Shown here in pieces: positions 35,026-43,778 of a stretch of DNA of 64,000 nucleotides. The notes under the pieces are model-generated. The model saw only the letters and a list, made by a program, of their open reading frames with translations, was not told where the DNA came from and did no database searches. Position numbers and translations under genes: made by a program. Each line of letters starts with the position of its first letter. The first letter of the stretch is position 1. Origin of the DNA: CAWAPS01 sp963783945 (GTDB lineage Bacteria > Actinomycetota > Acidimicrobiia > Acidimicrobiales > Palsa-688); assembly GCA_963783945.1 (NCBI GenBank), contig CAWAPS010000006.1:310001-374000 (forward strand), in the 5' to 3' direction.

Positions 35026-37338
35026 TCACGTTACGATTACCCGCCGTCGCAATAGCTCCTCGATCACGCGGTTCTCGATACCAGCATCGTTGAGAGTTTC
35101 TACGGTGTCGCGGCCGGTCGTGGGGCAGAGGCCGGGCGCCACCCGCCCGCCATTCCATTCGCTATACGAGCGCGCAATGCGATAAGGCCCCATTTTCGGC
35201 ACCGTCAATATCCGGGAGAATCCGTTGGCCGTCAGATAGGCGTCCTCTATCCCGATGGCCCGACGCAAGGCGGCGCCGACGGGAACCCCCACGGCCGCAA
35301 GCTCGTCGATCCAGTATCGGGACGGTTTATGAGAGAAGGCTTCTTCCAGTGCCTCGGTGATCTGGAAACTCTCGCCCTCGGCGAGGTCGGACCACTCGGG
35401 GTGCCCGACCGCATCGAAGAGAGCAGCGCGGGCCTCCTCCCCAGAAGCGGAGACGGCGATCCAACCGTCACCCGTTTGGTAAAACCGTTGCGTCGGCGAG
35501 TAACCGAGGCAATCTTCAACGCCGGGAAACGTCCGGGGGCTCCCTTCGTAGGCCGTCATCTCGCCGGATTGGACGAACACCGCGGCCGCCGCCAGCGAGG
35601 TCCGGACGTGCTGGGCCCGACCGGAACGGCAGCGAACCAACAGGGCGGCGAGTGCACCCAGAGCACCGAGCGAGCCGGTCGAGGCATCGACGACGGGAGC
35701 CGAAGACTGGACGGGGCTATCGACACCCCCCTGGGCGACAGCCAGGCCGGTGATGGACTGCAATACCGGGTCGAAACCGGGAGTGTCCGACCAGGCATTG
35801 CCGTTGCCGAAGGCGGACACGGAACAGCGGACGAGCCCCGGGTTTGTGGCAGCCAGGTCATCAGAAGTCAAACCGAGCCGCTCGAGGCTCTCGGGCTTGA
35901 AGTTATCGACCAACAGGTCGGCGCCGGCGACCACCTTCAAGAACGCCGCCCGCCCGTCAGGGTCCTTCAGATCGATGGCGGCCATCCGCTTCGCCTGATT
36001 GACGACCGCATGTGACACGGCGAAAACGGCGTAAGGGTCTCCGTCGACGGGTTCCACCTTGACCACATCGGCACCGAAGTCGGCGAGCAGCGACGATACG
36101 AACGGGCCGGCGACCATCGAGCACATGTCCACGACTTTGAGGCCGGTGAGGGGAAAGGACGGACGCTCGGCAAAATCGCCGGCGTCGCCGGTCACATCTC
36201 GCGCCAGCCACGCCCCAGAGAGTTCCGTGGGGGAAGCGCCGCCTTCCAGCATGGGAGTGTCCGGCAGAAAAATTGGGGGCGCCGGGGTCCTGATCGTTCC
36301 GTGTGTCGCGTGATCAAACTCGTGACGGGCCGCAGCCGGGACCACCTGGGCCTCCAACCACTGCTCGCGAGACCACACCGGAGCGGCTGGGACATTGGCG
36401 GCTCGGAAGAGATCAAGCCAGTACACCGCCGGCTCGGCCGCGATCGTCTTCTCCATTTCCTCGTTCAACCCGGCCATGACCTCGGGGACGAAAATGTTGC
36501 TGAACTCTCCTGCCACGTCGTCCCGCGCTAACAAGTCGAGCCGCCCTACCGCTTCGAGGGCACGGACGAAGATCCCCGGAGTCAAAGCCGCGAGGTAGAA
36601 CCACGCACCGTCCCGCCCCTGATACATGCGGTAGTTGGGGGCGCCGGGGATGCCGCGACCGACCGAGCGCGGCACCTTGGGTTCCTGTTGTTGCATCATG
36701 AGCGTTCCCAGGACGGCGCCCATGGCGTCGAGTCCGCTGACCCGGGCGGCCGATCCCGATCCGGACCGCTCGCGACCAACCAACCCGGCAACCGCGGCTG
36801 CCGCCCCTATCGCCCCATGGAGATACAGGAACGTCGGGACCACCGGCGCCACCGGGCGGTCCCGGGTGGCCGGGTAATGGTCGGCATAGCCGCACACCGC
36901 CGCCAGGAGCAGCGGATCGGACTCGAGCGCGCTCCACCTACCCCGCGTGCCGAAGGGCGGCATCCACACATGCACGGCAGCCGGATTCTGCTCCCCCACC
37001 GTGACCGCGTCGAGCCCGAGGCGCTCCAACTCGCCCGGCCGAAGATCGGACAGCACAATATCTGCGCCGTCGACCAGCCCTCTCAGCCCTCCCAGCCCTC
37101 TCAGCCCTCTCAGCTCGACTAGCCGATCTCGCCCCACCCGACCCGCACCCTTGATCACTTTGCGGCGATCCGCCCATATAATTCCTGGCTCATCGAATAG
37201 AGAGTCGGCAGAGAGGCCGCCGGCCGGGAAAAGCACCACCTCGGCACCGAGATCAGCGAGCAGGGCCCCGGCCACTCGAGCCGCCAGCCCGTGTGACATC
37301 TCCAGGACCGTTATCCCCTCCAGGGCGCTGGCTCTCAT
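35026..37338 (-). CDS. CaiB/BaiF-type CoA transferase, two domains in tandem
   Basis: The 770-residue protein contains two type III CoA-transferase domains. The first begins ITVLEMSHGLAARVAGALLA. The second, at residue about 398, begins LKVVDMCSMVAGPFVSSLLA and carries the stronger family signature DFGADVVKVEPVDGDPY. Most members are single domains of about 400 residues working as interlocked dimers; here both copies are fused. A CoA group would be moved between carboxylic acids in the degradation pathway. The first copy is more diverged and may be structural. Its ATG abuts a 14-bp tandem repeat that replaces a normal ribosome site. Confidence 0.85.
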   Translation of the reverse strand: MRASALEGITVLEMSHGLAARVAGALLADLGAEVVLFPAGGLSADSLFDEPGIIWADRRKVIKGAGRVGRDRLVELRGLRGLGGLRGLVDGADIVLSDLRPGELERLGLDAVTVGEQNPAAVHVWMPPFGTRGRWSALESDPLLLAAVCGYADHYPATRDRPVAPVVPTFLYLHGAIGAAAAVAGLVGRERSGSGSAARVSGLDAMGAVLGTLMMQQQEPKVPRSVGRGIPGAPNYRMYQGRDGAWFYLAALTPGIFVRALEAVGRLDLLARDDVAGEFSNIFVPEVMAGLNEEMEKTIAAEPAVYWLDLFRAANVPAAPVWSREQWLEAQVVPAAARHEFDHATHGTIRTPAPPIFLPDTPMLEGGASPTELSGAWLARDVTGDAGDFAERPSFPLTGLKVVDMCSMVAGPFVSSLLADFGADVVKVEPVDGDPYAVFAVSHAVVNQAKRMAAIDLKDPDGRAAFLKVVAGADLLVDNFKPESLERLGLTSDDLAATNPGLVRCSVSAFGNGNAWSDTPGFDPVLQSITGLAVAQGGVDSPVQSSAPVVDASTGSLGALGALAALLVRCRSGRAQHVRTSLAAAAVFVQSGEMTAYEGSPRTFPGVEDCLGYSPTQRFYQTGDGWIAVSASGEEARAALFDAVGHPEWSDLAEGESFQITEALEEAFSHKPSRYWIDELAAVGVPVGAALRRAIGIEDAYLTANGFSRILTVPKMGPYRIARSYSEWNGGRVAPGLCPTTGRDTVETLNDAGIENRVIEELLRRRVIVT

Positions 37339-37403
37339 AGTTAATCTCTGGTAGTTAATCTCTCGTAGTTAATCTCTCGTACTAGTAACTAGTAATTAAC
37401 TAG
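37338..37403 (-). repeat. 14-bp tandem repeat and inverted repeat before the CoA transferase
   Basis: Three copies of TAGTTAATCTCTCG (37338-37379, first ends GG) begin inside the ATG of the CoA transferase. They are followed by CTAGT-AATTA-ACTAG (37389-37403), an inverted repeat that covers the amidohydrolase stop. The AT-rich block stands out from the surrounding GC-rich DNA. Confidence 0.88.
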
Positions 37404-38578
37404 AGACCGTAGAAACAGCGGGCGCTTCCACCGGCGACAACCCGCTGAGCGTCCGGGGGGAGAGGCGCCAGGGCCTCTCGCAGCTCCTTCACCACGCCGG
37501 GAATCTTGGCGTCGGGGTGAGGGTAGTCCGAAGCCCACAACACGTGGTCGGCGCCCAGATGCTCGACGGTAAATGGAAGGGCCGCCTCGTCGGGATCAAA
37601 GCTGACCACGCACTGCCGGGCGAACAGCTCGCTCGGCAGCATCTTTTGGTCGCGGCTCCCGAAGATCTTGAACTGGTGATCGAAGCGCTCGAGCATCGGA
37701 ACCATCCAGCCGCCGGTGCCTTCGAGGAAAGCGACCCGCAGATCGGGATGCCGTTCGCAGATCCCGCCGAGCACGAACCAGGCCAGGGCCATCTGGAGAT
37801 CGATGGCATTGGTGAGGCCCTGGCGCATGGCCAGGCCGTCCATGGGATTGGTCACACCCGATGCCAGCCCGAGCAGCCGGCAGGAGTTCGGCATGTCGGC
37901 ATGCGGCGAGGGGTGCACGCCGACCGGGACGCCGGTCTCCGCCACTGCCGCCCAAAACCGGTCGTAGTCGGGATGGTAGAGCGGCTTGGTGTCCAGATAT
38001 GGCGCCGGCCGGACCATCACCGCCTTGCAGCCGAGCTGGTCGACGGCGCGGCGCAGTTCCGCCTTCGCCGCGTCCAGGTCCTGGACGGGAACCAGGGCCA
38101 CGGCGTACAGCCGGGTGGGGGCCTCGGCGCAATAGTCGTGGAGCCAGCTGTTGTAGGCCCGGCACGCCGCGCCGAAGAGGTCGGGTTCCTCCACCCACGT
38201 CAGCATCGACGTGGGATAGAGGACCGCCACGTCGATGCCCTCCTCGTCCATGTCGGCCAGACGAGCGCGAGGGTCGTACCCACCGGGCCGTTCCATGTGC
38301 GTCCGGACACCTTCCTTCCACGTCTCGGCCGCCTGGATGGCGTTCGGCCAACCAGCACCGTCAGTGCCGTCGCCGCGGTCGGAAGCCGTCTCGATCTCCA
38401 TGTCCATTCCGACCGTGGCGTCTGGGTATGACCGGCTCATACCCAACATCTGGGCTCCGCCCCCCGGAACATCAAGCCGGTCACGGAAAGCCGGGTCGGC
38501 GTAGTCCTTCCACACGACGGCGGGCTCGATCACGTGCCCGTCAGAGTCGATTACCTCCATGCCGTCCTCATCGCTCAT
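37400..38578 (-). CDS. Amidohydrolase family 2 protein
   Basis: The 392-residue protein has the complete motif set of the ACMSD-like family: N-terminal DSDGHVIEP with the D-x-H metal pair, VGVHPSPHAD near residue 220, and WASDYPHPDA near residue 350. A GAGGGACGAG ribosome site precedes the ATG. It lies in the minus-strand operon between the acyl-CoA ligase and the double CoA transferase, so it probably acts on an intermediate of the same pathway as a hydrolase or decarboxylase. It is one of four paralogues in the window. Confidence 0.87.
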   Translation of the reverse strand: MSDEDGMEVIDSDGHVIEPAVVWKDYADPAFRDRLDVPGGGAQMLGMSRSYPDATVGMDMEIETASDRGDGTDGAGWPNAIQAAETWKEGVRTHMERPGGYDPRARLADMDEEGIDVAVLYPTSMLTWVEEPDLFGAACRAYNSWLHDYCAEAPTRLYAVALVPVQDLDAAKAELRRAVDQLGCKAVMVRPAPYLDTKPLYHPDYDRFWAAVAETGVPVGVHPSPHADMPNSCRLLGLASGVTNPMDGLAMRQGLTNAIDLQMALAWFVLGGICERHPDLRVAFLEGTGGWMVPMLERFDHQFKIFGSRDQKMLPSELFARQCVVSFDPDEAALPFTVEHLGADHVLWASDYPHPDAKIPGVVKELREALAPLPPDAQRVVAGGSARCFYGL

Positions 38579-38668
38579 CGCTCGTCCCTCCCCGTGACAG
38601 CGGAAGCTCGCTCGTTATCCGGCGACTTCTCTCAACTCAGGAGCGTATAGCCCTCCCGGCCACCATGG

Positions 38669-40150
38669 CTAAGCCCGACTGGCCGCCAGGTCGCGCAGGC
38701 GGGCCCGGTCCGGTTTTCCCGCCGCCAGCAGCGGCAGGTCGAAGCGGGTCTCGACCCGCTCGGGCCACTTGAAACGAGCCATCCCGCTCGACTCGAGCCA
38801 CGCTCGCGTTTCTGCCAGCCCGAAGGACAAGCCCGGTGTGACCACCACGAAAGCGCACACCCGCTCCCCCATTCGGTCGTCGGGATAGCCCACCACCACA
38901 GCCTGGTGCACGGCGGGATGAGCCTCCAGGGCCGCCTCGATCTCGCCGACGCTGATGTTCTCGCCACCGCGGATGATGACATCGCTCAGGCGCCCGGTGA
39001 TCGTCAGCCAGCCGTCGTCCAGGGTCGCCAGGTCGCCGGTCCGCAGCCAGCCGTCGTCGGTGAACCGGCTCCGGGTGTCGTCGGCCGACGCGTAGCCCTG
39101 ACAAACCTCGGGTCCTCGCAGCCACAGTTCACCGCCGGACGCGATCAGAAGTTCGACCGGGCCGGTCGCCCGGCCGTCGGTGCACCGGGCCCGGTCGGGC
39201 GGGTCATCCCGGAACGACGTGGTAACTGTGGGCGCCTCTGTCGATCCGTAGGTTCGCTTCACCGTGCAGCCAAACCCCGATGCGGTCGACTCCACGAACG
39301 CCGGCGTGACCCCGGTCCCGCCGCACGACAGGAGCCGGAGCGACGCCACCCGAGCCGGGTCGAAACCGGCGTCGTTGCGCATCCCGACGAAGAAGGTCGG
39401 CGGCCCGACCATGAACGACACCCGTTCGCTCTCGACCAGCGACAGGGCATGGCTTGGATCCCACGCCTCCATGGTCACGGTCGTCATCCCGGCGGCGGCG
39501 GGCACGAGGACGCCGTTGAGCAAGCCACTGACGTGGGCCATCGGCGCCGGCATCAGCACGACGTCGGAGGGGCGGAGGCCATGGACGCCGACCATCGAAC
39601 GGGCCTTGTATCCGAGGGTAAGGTGGCTGTGGAGTACGGCCTTCGGCCGGCCCGTCGAGCCCGCGGTGAACTGCACCACGGCGACGGACACCGGGTCGAC
39701 GCTGTGCCCGCCCCGGGGTACCGGGGACTCTTCCCCGGCGGTCGCCAGGTGCTCGACGTCGTCCACGTCGTCGATCCGGAGGGCCGGGTCCACCTGGGCC
39801 AGAGCGGCGTCGATCTCGGCCGGGCCGGCGCGGTGATGAACGGGCGCCGCCACCGCGCCGATGCGCCAGCACGCCCGGTACAGGCTTATGACGGCGACGC
39901 TGTTCGGAAGTCGCCACGCCACCACGTCGCCGGCCCTCACCCCGGCCCGGAGCAGACCCCCGGCGACCGCCCCCACCCGACCACCCACCATCTCCGCCGT
40001 GAGACGGGTGCCCGCGGTTGCGTCGACGACCGCCGGGCCTTCGGCGAGCCGGTCGAGCGGCGGGAGGTCGTGCCAGGCCCCATCTGGTCGCTTGTACTCC
40101 TCGGCCTTGGCCGCCACCCGGGTGGGTCGCAGCCGGACTCCGCTGCTCAC
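38669..40150 (-). CDS. Acyl-CoA synthetase (AMP-binding family)
   Basis: The 493-residue enzyme starts at a GTG (40150) that overlaps the previous stop as GTGA; the longer frame lies inside the crotonase. The P-loop-like FTAGSTGRPKAV is near residue 167. YGSTEAPT is near 300, TGDLATLDDGWLTITGR near 385 and the C-terminal catalytic lysine in AAGKPDRARL near 481. These are the full motifs of an adenylating acid-CoA ligase. It would activate a carboxylic acid substrate for the thiolase, crotonase and CoA transferase steps nearby. Confidence 0.88.
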   Translation of the reverse strand: MSSGVRLRPTRVAAKAEEYKRPDGAWHDLPPLDRLAEGPAVVDATAGTRLTAEMVGGRVGAVAGGLLRAGVRAGDVVAWRLPNSVAVISLYRACWRIGAVAAPVHHRAGPAEIDAALAQVDPALRIDDVDDVEHLATAGEESPVPRGGHSVDPVSVAVVQFTAGSTGRPKAVLHSHLTLGYKARSMVGVHGLRPSDVVLMPAPMAHVSGLLNGVLVPAAAGMTTVTMEAWDPSHALSLVESERVSFMVGPPTFFVGMRNDAGFDPARVASLRLLSCGGTGVTPAFVESTASGFGCTVKRTYGSTEAPTVTTSFRDDPPDRARCTDGRATGPVELLIASGGELWLRGPEVCQGYASADDTRSRFTDDGWLRTGDLATLDDGWLTITGRLSDVIIRGGENISVGEIEAALEAHPAVHQAVVVGYPDDRMGERVCAFVVVTPGLSFGLAETRAWLESSGMARFKWPERVETRFDLPLLAAGKPDRARLRDLAASRA

Positions 40151-40903
40151 CCGGGCCCGCCATGATCCGAGCCCCGGGCCCGGACTTCGGTCTCGGTCGC
40201 CATCATCGCCAATTTCTCGGCGTCTTCGGGCGCCATGTGGGCACCCCACCGCACGACCCGCTTGATAACACGGAGCGCAGAAGGGTTGCACTCGATCATC
40301 TGGTCGGCGATGGCGTCAGCCTCCAGCATCGAGCGCGACATCGTCGGGACAGAGGCGTTGGACCAGCCCGATCTCGTAGGCCCGCCGCGCCGTCATGGGC
40401 TGCGAGGTGAGTTGCATGAGGAGTGCCTCGCCGAGCGGGATGAGCCTCGGGAGCTGCTGCAGGCCGGGTCCGGCGGGCCCCCCGACGGTGCGGGGCTCGG
40501 GCTGACCGAAGGTGGAGCGCTCGGTAGCGATCCGGATGTCGCAGTAGTTGGCCAGCTCGAGCCCGCCACCGAGGCAGTAGCCGTCGATGGCGGCGATCAC
40601 CGGTTTCGACGCCCACCGCAACGCCTCGAAGTGGCGCCACCCCGGCCGCTGGCCCTCGGGGCGCAGCCGGCCGGGCGATCCCGGGTCGATTTGCTTCAAG
40701 TCGGCGCCGCTGGAGAAGGCCCGCCCGCCGACACCGTGGACGATGCCGACCAGCACCTCCGGATCGCCCTCCATGCGTTCCACCGCGTCGACGAGCAACC
40801 CCCGCATCTCGTCATTCTGGGCGTTCATGACCTCGGGACGGTTGAGGCCGATATAGATCTTGTGGTTCCTGATCTCGACGACCACGGGGAGACTGTCGCT
40901 CAC
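40147..40903 (-). pseudogene. Enoyl-CoA hydratase/isomerase split by a frameshift
   Basis: The main frame (40903-40316) encodes crotonase-family sequence: AFSSGADLKQID near residue 62 and IDGYCLGGGLELANYCD near 105. It then leaves the family after GLVQRLCPDD. The expected C-terminus SMLEADAIADQMIECNPSAL continues in the next frame from about 40341 to the stop at 40147. One extra base near 40330-40341 explains the break. The joined protein would be about 251 residues, which is normal. Both flanking overlaps (ATGA upstream, GTGA downstream) are intact. Confidence 0.85.
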
Positions 40904-41322
40904 GCCGATTCTCCCCTGGCAGGTAGGAATCGATAAAGGGTGAGCTCCGGTGTGACGTCGTCATAGGCCAGCTCCACCGGCATCCCGACGCGGACATCGC
41001 CGGGATCGCACCCGCCGAGGGTGCTGATCAGGCGAGGCCCCTCGTCGAGCGTCACGTGGGCGATCACATACGGGGCCAAAGCCTGGTAGGCCGGGGTCGG
41101 CGCCCGGTGCACGACGGTATAGGTGTAGACGTCACCGGTCCCGTTGACAGGTGTCCACGTATATTCAGTCGAGCCGCACGGGCACCGCTCGCTCGGGATG
41201 AAACGAAAGCGGCCGCAGGTATCGCAGCGCTGCAACTCGGCGCAGTGGCGTTTCAGCGAATCCCAGAACGGCTGGTCCCGCGAAGTGATCTGGGGAACGA
41301 AACCCTCGTAGGTCAATCTCAC
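40900..41322 (-). CDS. DUF35 zinc-ribbon/OB-fold acyl-CoA-associated protein
   Basis: The 140-residue protein has a rubredoxin-like zinc ribbon (CDTCGRFRFIPSERCPCGS, residues about 33-51). An OB-fold follows (GDVYTYTVVHR, then PYVIAHVTLDEGPRLISTL). DUF35 proteins pair with thiolase-fold enzymes, for example in steroid side-chain aldolases (Ltp2-ChsH2 type). Here it directly follows a thiolase with an ATGA overlap, which is the same arrangement, and likewise overlaps the crotonase. Confidence 0.88.
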   Translation of the reverse strand: MRLTYEGFVPQITSRDQPFWDSLKRHCAELQRCDTCGRFRFIPSERCPCGSTEYTWTPVNGTGDVYTYTVVHRAPTPAYQALAPYVIAHVTLDEGPRLISTLGGCDPGDVRVGMPVELAYDDVTPELTLYRFLPARGESA

Positions 41323-42540
41323 GCCCTCCCCAGCACCGCGCCGTATTGCACCTGCGATACCCCGCCGACGCCGTGAACGTAGGCCAGCGAGGCGTTCTCG
41401 ACCTGGCGGGGACCCGCCTCGTGTCGCAGCTGTCTGATGAGCTCGATCGTGGTGAACAACCCGCAGCTGCCGGCGTGGCTCCCCGACAGGAAGCCGCCGT
41501 CGGTGTTGACCGGAAGCCGGCCCCCGATGCGAGTCGCCTGGTTTTCGACGAAGGCACCACCCTCGCCTTTGGCGCAGAACCCGGCGTCTTCGAGCTCGAC
41601 GATCACGTTGATGGTGAAGTGGTCCGAGATGCCGGCGACGTCGATCTCGTCACGGCGCACCCCCGCCGCGGCAAACGCGGCGTCGGCGGCGAGACGCCCG
41701 CCTTCGAAGCCGGCAAGGCTTGGCGCCGTGCACGGGTCGAGGTAGCTGTGGCCCTCGCCCCAGCCGAGCGCCACGACGGGTGCATGGCGGCCCAGAGCCC
41801 TCACATCGGCGGTACTGGTCATGACGATGCACCCTGCGCCCTGATTGATGAGACAGCAGTCGAGCAGTTTCAGCGGCTCGGCGATGGGCCGGGACCCCAT
41901 GACGTCGCTGATCGTGATCTCGCCCCGCTTGCCGTTGACCGACAGCGGGTTGAGGGTGGCGCCGTGGCGCTGGGCGACGGCGATCTCGGCCATCTGTTCC
42001 TCGGTGGTCCCGAACTCGTGCATGTGCCGGCGGGCGACGACGGCGTAGTCGGCGACCCGGGTGGTGCCCCACAGGTACTCGTAGGGGCTTCCCAGCTGCG
42101 CCATATAGGCCACCGCCTCGTCGCGGTTGCCTCCTGCGTATCCGGCCAGCGCGTCCGGCGGCCACGTTCGGTATTACCACGACCGATGCCATGCCGTGGG
42201 CGATGGCGAGAGCAGCCAGGCCGACACCCGCGGATTGGCTCGAGGCCCCGATCGCAGTTGACGCATGGAATCTCAGCGGGTGGCCGACGGCATCGGCGAA
42301 CGCCCCGCCCGGAAGCACACTGCGAAGGCCCATCCCCTCCGGAGCCGGACCGATGAGACCGTCCACGTCGCCGAGTCCCAGACCGGCGTCGTCGAGGGCG
42401 CGCTCGACCACCTCCCAGTAGACGTCGGCTGGATCACGGTCGCTCAGGTCGCCTTGCTGCGACATGGAGATGCCGGCAAACCCGGCATCGGCAAGTTCAC
42501 CCACGCCGGGATCGTAGGGCACGGGGCGGGTTCCGACCAC
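41319..42540 (-). pseudogene. Thiolase-fold protein (lipid-transfer type) split by a frameshift
   Basis: The N-terminal frame (42540 to about 42160) reads through WEVVERALDDAGLGLGDVDG and GLAALAIAHGMASVVVIP. The C-terminal frame to 41319 resumes with AGYAGGNRDEAVAYMAQLGS and ends with GGVSQVQYGAVLGRA. One extra base near 42150-42175 explains the switch. The joined protein would be about 405 residues. The usual nucleophilic Cys context is replaced by STAIGASSQSAG, as in aldolase-type members. The start at 42540 is uncertain; ATG 42465 is an alternative. The partner DUF35 gene overlaps its stop. Confidence 0.8.
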
Positions 42541-42624
42541 AGGATGGGCGCAAAAGCCTCAATCTCGAGCAAGGGCTAGCATGCCGGCAGCAGCGACACT
42601 CGAGACACACCATCAGGGGAGCGA

Positions 42625-43640
42625 ATGAAGCGTCGGCGCATCGGCAGCCTGGAGGTCTCGGTCGTCGGCCTGGGTGGCAACAGCTTCGGTACCGATTTCT
42701 TCGGGGCCCGGTGCGACCAACGCCAGGTCACCCGCATCCTGAACGCCGCCCTCGATGCCGGCGTAAACCTCATTGACACGGCCGAGGAGTACAGCATCAC
42801 GTCTTTTCTCGGCGAGGGTCACTCCGAGGAGTTGATCGGTGCGGCGTTGGGCCGCCGGCGCGACGAGGCCGTCATCGCCACCAAGTTCCTGAACAGCAGC
42901 GAGACCGACCCGCAGCAGCGAGGCCCGGCCCGCATCGTCGCCGCCGCCGAGGCCAGCCTGCGCCGGCTGGGCACCGACCGCATCGATCTGTACCAGCAGC
43001 ATCAGCCCGACCCCGACACGCCGATCGAGGCCACGCTCGAGGCGCTCGACCGGCTCGGGCGCGACGGCAAGGTCCGCGAGATCGGTTGCTGCAACTTCAC
43101 CGCGGACATGCTCGACGCCGCGACCGGTGTGGCCAGCCGCTCCTCCGTCGCGCCGTTTCGGTCGTCCCAGGTGCAATACAGCTTGCTCGAACGCCCGCCC
43201 GCCGATGTGCTCGGAGCGGTGGAACGAAACGACATGGTGATCCTGGCGTACTTCCCGCTCGCCAGCGGGTTGTTGACCGGGAAGTACCGCCGAGGCGAGC
43301 CACCGCCATTGGATTCGAGGCTGGCATCCGACGGGCCCGTCAGCGCCATGCTGCGCCAAGGCATTCTGGCCAGCCGGCCGCCCCTATCCGACGAGCGGCT
43401 GGCGACCGTCGAACGACTGTCAGGAATTTCGCAGTCGCGAGCGGCCACTCGCTGCTGGAACTGGCCGTGTCCTGGCTGGCCGCCCAACCCCTCGTGGCAT
43501 CCGTCATCACAGGGGTGACCAAACCGGAACAGGCAGTCGCCAATGCCGGCGCCGCGGACTGGGATCTCACCGCCGAAGACCTCACCGCGGTCGAGAATCT
43601 CGTAGCCCAGGAGGCGCTCTCCGGCGGCCGAGCCGAGTAG
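42625..43640 (+). pseudogene. Aldo/keto reductase split by a frameshift
   Basis: The N-terminal frame (42625 to about 43425) has typical aldo/keto reductase sequence: LGGNSFGTDFFG, the DTAEEYS active-site tyrosine motif near residue 57, and GTDRIDLYQQHQPD near 118. The C-terminus ASGHSLLELAVSWLAAQPLV continues in another frame to 43640. The switch near 43410-43430 requires one missing base. The joined product of about 338 residues is normal for the family. It is the first gene of a plus-strand group with a P450 and an SDR, divergent from the thiolase operon. Confidence 0.83.
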
Positions 43641-43651
43641 GCACGCGGGTA

Positions 43652-43678
43652 CGCCGACTTCGCCGACTTCGCCGACTT
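43652..43678. repeat. 9-bp tandem repeat after the aldo/keto reductase
   Basis: Three perfect copies of CGCCGACTT begin 11 bases after the aldo/keto reductase stop, in the 138-base gap before the P450 gene. Confidence 0.88.
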
Positions 43679-43778
43679 CCGTGACGGCAAGCCCCGTCGG
43701 GTCACCATTTCCGGCGACCCTCTCTTTCCCCCCGCCCAGGCGGCACAGGTGGGCGTCAACGTGCGAGGATGCTTGACG

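Noticed and set aside
33174..35093. A 639-codon plus-strand frame antisense to the PKD hydrolase.
   Set aside because: Shadow of the real minus-strand gene, which has coherent domains.
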